From the NCBI GenBank assembly GCA_900543945.1, contig UQTN01000036.1:1-18260 (forward strand): a stretch of DNA of 18,260 nucleotides, given 5' to 3'. Positions within the stretch are counted from its first letter, which is position 1; each line of letters begins with the position of its first letter. The DNA is from an uncultured Collinsella sp. (GTDB lineage: Bacteria; Actinomycetota; Coriobacteriia; Coriobacteriales; Coriobacteriaceae). The notes under the pieces are model-generated. The model was given only the letters and a program-made list of their open reading frames with translations. It was not told where the DNA came from and ran no database searches. Positions 12,900-18,260 of the stretch are shown piece after piece. A program made the translations under genes and the position numbers.

Positions 12900-15350
12900 A
12901 TGCTGCAGAAAATCCAACGTTTTGGCGGGGCCATGTTCGCGCCCGCCATGCTGTTTTCCATATCGGGCCTTATGGTCGGCATCTCCGCTCTCGCAACGAC
13001 TGTGGACATCGTCGGCGACCTCGCCACATACGGAACCCCCTGGTACGTATTCTGGGCTATCATCCAACGCGGCTCGTGGACGGTCTTTAAACGCCTTCCA
13101 CTCTTTTTTGCCATAGCGCTGCCTATTGGCCTTGCCCAAAAGCAACCGGCGCGCTGCTGCCTCGAGGCACTCGTGGCCTATTTTGCCTATTGTTTCTTCT
13201 TGAGCGAGATCATTAAGCTGAGCGGCGACAACCTTGGACTTAAGTACCCGGCGTCTTTGACCCCCGCCAGCGGCATCACCGTCATCGACGGTATCAAGAC
13301 GCTCGACACCGGCATTATCGGACCGCTGGCAGTCTCGACCATCGTCGTTGCGATCCACGACCGCTTCTACGACGCCAAGGTTCCCGATTGGCTCGGTACC
13401 TTCTCGGGCTCCTCGCTGGTCTATCTCATCAGCTTTTTCGCTGTGCTCGCCCTCGCTATTTTCTCGGCTGTTACGGTACCCTACGTATACGATGTAACCG
13501 ATACACTGCGTCACGCACTTGCAGGCGTCGGTCCCTTTGGCGTGGGCATCTTTGTCTTTTTAGAACGTGCACTCGAGCCCTTTGGCCTGCACCACCTGCT
13601 TTACATGCCGATCTACTACGACAACCTGGTCATAAACGACGGCATCTACGCCACGTGGACCAACTTGCTTCCCATCCTCTCACACAGCACACGCCCCCTC
13701 AACGAACTTGCGCCTTGGGCTGGTTACACCGCCACCGGCTGGGTCAAGCTCTTTGGCCTTCCCGCCATCGCCGCGGCGTTCTACACCACCGCCAAGCCCG
13801 AACGCCGCGCCGGTCTCAAGGTTATCCTGGTTCCCGCCATCGTTGCCTCAGTGGTCTGCGGCATCACCGAACCGCTTGAGTTTCTCTTTATGTTCACCCA
13901 CCCCGGGCTCTTTTTGCTCTACGCCGTCCTCTCGTCTTGCCTCGCCATGACCATGAATTTCTTTGGTATCGTCGGCATCTTTTCGGGCGGCTTCATGGAA
14001 ATGGCCGCCTTCAACTTCATCCCACTCATGCGAATGCATGCCGGCTCCTACCTTTTGGCGCTCGGTATCGGTCTGATGTTTAGCGCTGTCTTTTTTCTGG
14101 TCTTCCGGGGCCTCATTCTGGCTTTCGACCTAAAAACCCCAGGCCGCGAGGATCATATCGCCAGCGATGCGGCGCTCGCACGTCTGACGGGAAAAAGCTC
14201 TGCCAAAGAAGGCGCGGCCCAAAACGGCACCGACAACCAATCATCCCAAGATCATCTGCTTGCTGAGCAAGTCGTTGCGCTCTTGGGTGGCGTTAGCAAT
14301 ATTGTAGGAGCGACCAATTGCGCCACGCGTCTGCGCGTTGAGGTCGCAGAACCTTCCGTTGTCGCAGACAACGCAGCCTTCGTCGCGGCGGGCGCCAAGG
14401 GCCTCATCATTACGGGCAAGACCGCCCAGGTGATTATTGGCATCTCCGTTCCCCGCGTTAAAGAGCATTTTGACCAGATCATGGGCCTCGAGCCGGGATT
14501 TGTGCCCACCACCTCGGCCTCCCCTGCCGCCAGCGCAGCCCATAAGCGCGGCGATATCTGCTTCTTCGATATCGACGGAACACTCGCCTGGCAAGACCCT
14601 CGAGTGGCACAAGAGCTTCCCGAGAGCGAGCGAGACCTCTCCCCCTATCCCAATGAAGCGGTCTCGCAAGCCATCCGTGATTTTGTCGCCAAGGGCAATA
14701 TGGCGTTTATCTGCACAGGGCGCACGCTGAGCTGCATCCATCCAAAGCTGCTCGAGCTGCCCTGGACCGGCATCGTCTGCCTCGCGGGTGGCTATGTCGA
14801 ACTTGAGGGACACGTGATTCGCGATTTGGCGATGACGCCCGGCATGCTGCAGCGCCTTGCTCCCATTCTTGAGCAATCGGACGAAGTGATTCGTTTTGAG
14901 GGACTCAATGGCGTCGTTCGCATGAGTGCCGATGCGCCCGACGCCCCGGGATACGCCCGCACCGTGGGCGATGCAATTACGCAGCTGCAACATTACAGCG
15001 CCTACAAGATCTTAATGTCCACGTCGCTTGCCAACCGCATCGCTCAGGATCAAGCGTTTGAGCCGCTGCTCTGCTTTAACGAGCTCGAGCTCGAAGTGAC
15101 CGAGATTTCGCCTCGCGAATGCACCAAGCGCGAGGGTATCCAGTCCGTACTCGACGCCCTCGATCCCCACCACGGAACCGTATACGGCATCGGCGACGCC
15201 AGCAATGACGTCTCGCTGATGAACGCCGTCGACGTTGGCATCGCCATGGGCAACGCGCCGGACTTCCTCAAGGAAAAGGCCGACTATGTCACCGACAGCA
15301 TCGACCACGACGGCGTCGTCACCGCGCTCGAACACTTTGGGCTTATCTAG
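12900..15350 (+). CDS. Alpha-glucoside PTS EIICB fused to a HAD-family phosphatase
   Basis: 816 aa in three parts. Residues 1 to about 420 are a membrane EIIC of the alpha-glucoside (GlvC/AglA/MalB) type: the start MLQKIQRFGGAMF, IKTLDTGIIGP, LERALEPFGLHH, GITEPLEFLFMF and DLKTPGRE are hallmarks. Residues of about 445-535 are EIIB, with phospho-acceptor Cys474 in NCATRLR. After a linker, residues of about 550-816 are a Cof-type (IIB) HAD phosphatase with all four motifs: Asp557 and Asp559 (FFDIDGT), Thr606 (CTGRT), Lys743, and GDASND with Asp766 and Asp770. The EIICB would import an alpha-glucoside as its 6-phosphate. The HAD part could remove a phosphate from it, but the substrate is unproven. 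No EIIA domain is present, so a separate EIIA is needed. GGAAGG lies 6 nt before the ATG at 12900; an ATG at 12864 is less likely. It is divergent from gntR. Confidence 0.9.
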   Translation: MLQKIQRFGGAMFAPAMLFSISGLMVGISALATTVDIVGDLATYGTPWYVFWAIIQRGSWTVFKRLPLFFAIALPIGLAQKQPARCCLEALVAYFAYCFFLSEIIKLSGDNLGLKYPASLTPASGITVIDGIKTLDTGIIGPLAVSTIVVAIHDRFYDAKVPDWLGTFSGSSLVYLISFFAVLALAIFSAVTVPYVYDVTDTLRHALAGVGPFGVGIFVFLERALEPFGLHHLLYMPIYYDNLVINDGIYATWTNLLPILSHSTRPLNELAPWAGYTATGWVKLFGLPAIAAAFYTTAKPERRAGLKVILVPAIVASVVCGITEPLEFLFMFTHPGLFLLYAVLSSCLAMTMNFFGIVGIFSGGFMEMAAFNFIPLMRMHAGSYLLALGIGLMFSAVFFLVFRGLILAFDLKTPGREDHIASDAALARLTGKSSAKEGAAQNGTDNQSSQDHLLAEQVVALLGGVSNIVGATNCATRLRVEVAEPSVVADNAAFVAAGAKGLIITGKTAQVIIGISVPRVKEHFDQIMGLEPGFVPTTSASPAASAAHKRGDICFFDIDGTLAWQDPRVAQELPESERDLSPYPNEAVSQAIRDFVAKGNMAFICTGRTLSCIHPKLLELPWTGIVCLAGGYVELEGHVIRDLAMTPGMLQRLAPILEQSDEVIRFEGLNGVVRMSADAPDAPGYARTVGDAITQLQHYSAYKILMSTSLANRIAQDQAFEPLLCFNELELEVTEISPRECTKREGIQSVLDALDPHHGTVYGIGDASNDVSLMNAVDVGIAMGNAPDFLKEKADYVTDSIDHDGVVTALEHFGLI

Positions 15351-15434
15351 CCAAGCCCCTACCGCACTTGCGGCCGCATGGACCAATCGTCTTCAACCGC
15401 CGCGCTCGACGCCCTAATGTGGCAATATGTTGTC

Positions 15435-15445
15435 TGCATAATGCA
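15435..15445. promoter_or_regulatory. Palindrome upstream of the prenyl synthase gene
   Basis: TGCATAATGCA is a perfect 11-bp palindrome followed at once by ACGATGCA. It contains CATAAT, which could be a -10, but no matching -35 is visible. It may be an operator or chance. Confidence 0.25.
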
Positions 15446-15465
15446 ACGATGCAACCTATCAAAGA

Positions 15466-16491
15466 ATGCGAGAACCCGTGTCCAGTCCGTTTACCAGCTT
15501 TTTAGCCCAGCACTTTGACCAGATTAACGACTATCTGGCCACGTTCTTTGACGGACAGGCGACTTCCGCCGATATCGAGCGCTACCTGTATACCCCGCTC
15601 TCGGCATTTACGGCAAACGCTGGCAAGCGCCACCGCCCGCTCATCTGCATGCTCGCCGCCACTGCGGTAGGCGGCAGCTTTGAGAGCGCCCGCAGCGCAG
15701 CGGCGGCCATCGAGCACTTTCAGTCGGGCGCACTCATCCACGACGACATCGCCGACAACGGGCAGATTCGTCGCGGCAAGCCCTGCATGCACCTTACCGA
15801 GGGCACCGGTCTTGCCATCAACTGCGGTGACCTGGCGCTCACCATGGTCACCAAGACGGTTCTCGACGACCCCACACTCAACGCAGACGTGAAGCTTCGC
15901 GTGCTCCACGAGCTTACCGAGATGATCGTCCGTACCATCGAGGGCCAGGCGCTCGACCTGGGCTGGGTCCGCGACGGGCGCTTTGACATTTCGGTCGACG
16001 ATTATCTGGACATGGCGACGCACAAGACCGCGTACTACAGCGGAGCGACGCCGCTTGCCGCCGGAGCCATTATCGGCGGCGGCAGCGAAGAGCAGATTGA
16101 GGCACTGCGCGCCTTTGGGCTGCACACGGGCCTTGCCTTCCAGATTCAAGACGACCTGCTCAACTTGATCGGCACCAAGGAGGCCGCCAACAAGGACTTC
16201 CGCACCGATATCACCGAGGGCAAGCGCACCCTCGTTGCCGTGCATGCCCTGTCAGACGAGCGCTATCACGACGAGATCGAGGCAATCCTTTCCTCGGGCA
16301 CCGAGGACCCTGCGCAGCTCGCACGCGCCGTGGAGATCTTCCAGGAGACCGGCTCCATCGATTACGCCCACACCTATGCGCTCGACCTGACCGCCAAGGC
16401 CAAGGCCGCTATCGAAGGCGTCGAGCTCGACCCGCATGCGCGCGAGCTCTTCCTCTCAATGGCAGATTTCTTTGTGGAGCGCCTTAACTAG
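15466..16491 (+). CDS. Polyprenyl (E-isoprenyl) diphosphate synthase
   Basis: 341 aa. It is a cytosolic all-alpha enzyme that condenses isopentenyl diphosphate with allylic diphosphates to make the prenyl chains used for menaquinone or other lipids. The first aspartate-rich motif is DDIAD at 93-97, preceded by GKRHRPLICM, which carries the Lys-Arg substrate contacts. The second is DDLLN at 229-233, where the last residue is Asn instead of the usual Asp. Lys/Thr in GKRTL follows. Chain length cannot be fixed from sequence; farnesyl, geranylgeranyl and longer products are all possible. The start is uncertain: the ATG at 15466 has no good ribosome site, and a GTG at 15478 is an alternative. No terminator is obvious after it. 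Confidence 0.88.
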   Translation: MREPVSSPFTSFLAQHFDQINDYLATFFDGQATSADIERYLYTPLSAFTANAGKRHRPLICMLAATAVGGSFESARSAAAAIEHFQSGALIHDDIADNGQIRRGKPCMHLTEGTGLAINCGDLALTMVTKTVLDDPTLNADVKLRVLHELTEMIVRTIEGQALDLGWVRDGRFDISVDDYLDMATHKTAYYSGATPLAAGAIIGGGSEEQIEALRAFGLHTGLAFQIQDDLLNLIGTKEAANKDFRTDITEGKRTLVAVHALSDERYHDEIEAILSSGTEDPAQLARAVEIFQETGSIDYAHTYALDLTAKAKAAIEGVELDPHARELFLSMADFFVERLN

Positions 16492-16532
16492 CGGGGGTCA
16501 TAAAACCTGTGGGCAGCGAGTTTGGGTACAAG

Positions 16533-16562
16533 TTGCTACACTATTGAGTGCATGTTTATAAA
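16533..16562 (+). promoter_or_regulatory. Possible promoter of the CwlM-like gene
   Basis: TTGCTA (16533-16538) and TATAAA (16557-16562) are 18 nt apart. They lie about 70 nt upstream of the next start codon and after the prenyl synthase stop. Confidence 0.4.
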
Positions 16563-16630
16563 TTGTCTCGCGTTGTCTATCCGACACACGCTCAAAATAG
16601 TACGAATGGTACGCCGAAAGGGGTTCGTTC

Positions 16631-17536
16631 ATGGAACCTATTACCACGGGCATGCAGGGAGCAGCCGTCGAGGACGTCCAGTCCCGCCTTCTGCAGCTCG
16701 GCTATACAATCGATGGCGCCGAGGTTGTCGACAAGCGCTTTGGCACCACCACCGAGCAGGCCGTCAGCACCTTCAGGCTCGACAGCGGCCTTGCTGCCGG
16801 TCATGCCGTCGATATCTCCTGTTGGAGCGCCCTGGTCGACGCCTCGTATAAGCTGGGCGACCGCACTCTGTATCTGCGCATGCCCAATTTCCATGGCGCC
16901 GATGTGCAGGCCCTGCAGCGCGCTCTCAACGTTTTGGGCTTTGCCTGCGGCGAGGACGACGGCTACTTTGGTCCGCATACCGAGGCCGCCCTGCAGCAGT
17001 TCCAGGAAAATGTCGGCCTGTTTGCCGACGGCATGGCCTTCCAGGACACCTACGCCTACATCAACCGCCTGCACCATGTGTGGGAGGGCAAGCCCTCGGT
17101 CACCGAAGCCGAGTCCCGCATCGGTTTTGCTCGCGCCGCCAACGTGCTCGAGCGCTTCCAGATCGCCGTTATCGGTGAGGACCCCATCGCACGCAGCGTT
17201 GCTTCGCGCATGTGGAACATCGCCACGGCAACGACCGACAACAGCGGCATGATGCTCTGCGACTCCGAGGTCCCAACCGACGTTGACCTGGTGCTCGAGA
17301 TCGCAAGCGACGAGCTGCCCGCCGACGCCGCGCCACGCGCCACGATTGCCCTCGCCGAGTGCCACAACCTGGCCCAGCGCATCCGCACCGCCAATGTCGC
17401 CGTGCAGCAGAAGCCGGCTCGCATTCGCATTGAGCTCACGGGCATGACGCGCTACAACGGCACCTTCACGGCCAGCGACGCGCAGACGCTCGCCGTACGC
17501 CTACTCGATGGCGTTTGCGATGCCCTCGCAGATTAG
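16631..17536 (+). CDS. CwlM-like protein with two peptidoglycan-binding repeats
   Basis: 301 aa with no signal peptide or membrane helix, so it is probably cytoplasmic. Residues of about 1-65 and 78-140 are two PG_binding_1 repeats (VEDVQSRLLQLGY...FGTTTEQAVSTF and VQALQRALNVLGF...GYFGPHTEAALQQFQ), joined by ASYKLGDRTLYLR. That joint strongly resembles the mycobacterial amidase homologue CwlM (recalled, not aligned by tool). Residues of about 165-301 follow the outline of an Amidase_3 fold (VDLVLEIASDE; ARIRIELTGMTRYNGTF; TLAVRLLDGVCDAL), but I see none of the expected zinc-binding His/Glu residues. Mycobacterial CwlM is an inactive cytoplasmic regulator of MurA, so a regulatory role in cell-wall precursor synthesis is possible here. 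AAAGGGG lies 7 nt before the ATG. Confidence 0.7.
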   Translation: MEPITTGMQGAAVEDVQSRLLQLGYTIDGAEVVDKRFGTTTEQAVSTFRLDSGLAAGHAVDISCWSALVDASYKLGDRTLYLRMPNFHGADVQALQRALNVLGFACGEDDGYFGPHTEAALQQFQENVGLFADGMAFQDTYAYINRLHHVWEGKPSVTEAESRIGFARAANVLERFQIAVIGEDPIARSVASRMWNIATATTDNSGMMLCDSEVPTDVDLVLEIASDELPADAAPRATIALAECHNLAQRIRTANVAVQQKPARIRIELTGMTRYNGTFTASDAQTLAVRLLDGVCDALAD

Positions 17537-17543
17537 GTAAACT
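17515..17543 (+). promoter_or_regulatory. Likely promoter of tRNA-Gln
   Basis: TTGCGA (17515-17520) and TAAACT (17538-17543) are exactly 17 nt apart and lie across the end of the upstream coding region. Transcription would start near 17550, about 25 nt before the mature tRNA. A small hairpin (GTTGC/GCAAC, 17550-17565) lies in the leader. Confidence 0.5.
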
Positions 17544-17574
17544 AGACGAGTTGCTTTTGGGCAACACCACACAT

Positions 17575-17649
17575 TGGGACGTAGTTCAACGGTAGAACTC
17601 CGGTTTTTGGTGCCGGCTGTTGGGGGTTCGAATCCCTCCGTCCCAGCCA
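17575..17649 (+). tRNA. tRNA-Gln (anticodon UUG)
   Basis: Acceptor stem TGGGACG (17575-17581) pairs with CGTCCCA (17639-17645). The D arm contains AGTTCAACGGTAGAAC. Anticodon stem CCGGT/GCCGG holds the loop TTTTGGT, with anticodon TTG at 17607-17609. The T arm has the TTCGAAT loop. Discriminator G is followed by an encoded CCA (17647-17649). It reads CAA/CAG glutamine codons. Confidence 0.96.
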
Positions 17650-17658
17650 TTAAAACTG

Positions 17659-17695
17659 AGCGCCCTAAGCCCATAACGGCCCAGGGCGCTTTCTT
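17659..17695 (+). terminator. Terminator of tRNA-Gln
   Basis: AGCGCCCT (17659-17666) pairs perfectly with AGGGCGCT (17683-17690). An inner GCC/GGC pairing and a following TTTCTT support termination just after the tRNA. Confidence 0.75.
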
Positions 17696-17700
17696 GTGGG

Positions 17701-17954
17701 CAAGCGGAGGAATTCGAGCCCGCAAGGGTGCGGAGCTGAGGAAACGCGAAGCGTTTTCCAGCGCAGCACGCAAGGAGCGAAGCGACGCAGCGGGGCGCGG
17801 CCGCCGACCAGGCGGACGCGGAATCCCTCCGTCCCACACCAGCCAAGAGCCCCTCACGTCAAGCAAATCGAGCCAACGCCGCCAAGCGGAGGGATTCGAA
17901 CCCGCAAGGGAGCGAAGCGACGCAGCGGGGCGCGGCCGCCGCAGGCAGACGCGG
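17701..17954. repeat. Two-copy GC-rich repeat with tRNA-derived segments
   Basis: Copy 1 (17701-17821) and copy 2 (17883-17954) share an opening block (CAAGCGGAGG, ATTCGA, CCGCAAGGG) and a closing block (GAGCGAAGCGACGCAGCGG through GCGCGGCCGCCG to GACGCGG). Copy 2 joins the blocks directly, while copy 1 has about 40 extra bases with a hairpin between them. The opening block is an inverted T arm: 17887-17902 is a perfect inverted copy of tRNA-Gln 17625-17640. Between the copies, 17821-17836 repeats the tRNA 3' end (17630-17645) directly and without mismatch. No convincing gene occurs from 17650 to 18260. Open frames here (Arg/Ala/Gly-rich) merely translate the repeat. Confidence 0.8.
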
Positions 17955-18014
17955 TGCCGGCACCTGGGGGCGCTCCTAAGTGCCGGCATTATAGGAACGT
18001 CCCCAAGTGCCGGC
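17955..18014. repeat. Three copies of a GTGCCGGC element, two forming a hairpin
   Basis: CCCCAAGTGCCGGC at 18001-18014 has near copies at 17974-17987 (same strand) and 17956-17969 (opposite strand). TGCCGGCAC (17955-17963) and GTGCCGGCA (17980-17988) form a perfect 9-bp stem. The look is that of a REP-like palindromic element. No transposase is in the window. Confidence 0.6.
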
Positions 18015-18064
18015 TCGGGACTATTTTCGAGGACCCTCCGAAGGACTGTGGCCAAAAAACGGCA

Positions 18065-18260
18065 AATATGAGTACTGTTACCGTTGTAGCTACATTATTT
18101 TCGTTAATAAAAGAAGATCTTAATGAGATTTATTCGCATCAAGGTCTTCCTTTAATGAACACTTGAGGAGATACGGCAGCTTATCTGCTCGATCGACACG
18201 TCAAATCACCTTAAATGTGGTCAAAATTACTGCTACTAAAAGAGTATCAGTACTCATATT
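18065..18260. mobile_element. Possible AT-rich element with terminal inverted repeats (MITE-like), maybe cut by the window edge
   Basis: AATATGAGTACTG (18065-18077) is exactly inverted at 18248-18260, the last bases of the window. Allowing one mismatch the arms extend to 17 bp (18065-18081 with 18244-18260). The 196 bp enclosed are clearly AT-rich, in contrast with the GC-rich surroundings. A 32-codon frame from 18068 to 18166 (MSTVTVVATL...) lacks a ribosome site and is probably not a gene. No transposase is present, so a non-autonomous element fits, but a palindrome-flanked regulatory region of a gene beyond the window is also possible. Confidence 0.4.

Noticed and set aside
12759..13514. 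251-codon minus-strand frame opposite the EIIC region
   Set aside because: Charged, domain-free antisense shadow of the PTS permease.
14560..15350. Separate downstream phosphatase gene
   Set aside because: The HAD part is in the same uninterrupted frame as EIIB, with no stop codon and no ribosome site or start at the junction, so it is a fusion.
17574..18166. Arg/Ala/Gly-rich proteins downstream of tRNA-Gln
   Set aside because: These frames run through the tRNA and the repeats on both strands and only translate repeat sequence; no ribosome sites.
18068..18166. 32-codon peptide in the AT-rich end segment
   Set aside because: No Shine-Dalgarno, and its start lies inside the inverted repeat arm; too little support to call a gene.

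Overview
The window looks like a chromosomal segment of a high-GC gut actinobacterium of the class Coriobacteriia, most likely Collinsella or a close relative. This rests on the high GC content judged by eye, the style of the genes (a twin-arginine 'SRR' lipoprotein signal, a Lys-rich insertion in the sugar ABC ATPase, a CwlM-like protein) and Collinsella-like intergenic repeats. No database search was possible, so the genus is an inference.

Layout. 1-1376: a secreted coiled-coil NlpC/P60-type cell-wall hydrolase on the minus strand, with its terminator at the window edge. 1520-2764: galE (UDP-glucose 4-epimerase) on the plus strand, with a possible leader ORF and a strong terminator. 2813-6887: malQ (4-alpha-glucanotransferase) and glgP (alpha-glucan phosphorylase), separated by a GC-rich hairpin. 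6888-7215: a gene-free convergent gap holding an array of 15-bp repeats in alternating orientation with a period of about 80 bp. 7284-11649: a CUT1 sugar ABC transporter operon on the minus strand (binding lipoprotein, two permeases, ATPase). 11956-12675: a GntR/HutC repressor on the minus strand. 12900-15350: divergent to it, an alpha-glucoside PTS EIICB fused to a C-terminal HAD phosphatase. 15466-16491: an isoprenyl diphosphate synthase. 16631-17536: a cytoplasmic CwlM-like protein with two peptidoglycan-binding repeats and a decayed amidase-like C-terminus. 17575-17649: tRNA-Gln(UUG), followed by tRNA-derived and GC-rich repeats and, at the window end, an AT-rich element with inverted ends.

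How the genes fit together. malQ, glgP, the ABC importer, the GntR regulator and the PTS protein form an alpha-glucan/alpha-glucoside cluster. The ABC system would import oligosaccharides, which MalQ and GlgP convert to glucose and glucose-1-phosphate. The PTS protein would import an alpha-glucoside as its phosphate, and the fused HAD domain could dephosphorylate it so that it joins the same pathway. A 12-bp palindrome, consensus TTGTTYAAACAA, lies at the promoters of malQ, the ABC operon (two copies), gntR and the PTS gene. This suggests that the GntR protein controls the set as one local regulon.

Most notable: the EIIC-EIIB-HAD fusion, the shared operator set, the alternating repeat array, and the CwlM-like apparent pseudo-amidase.
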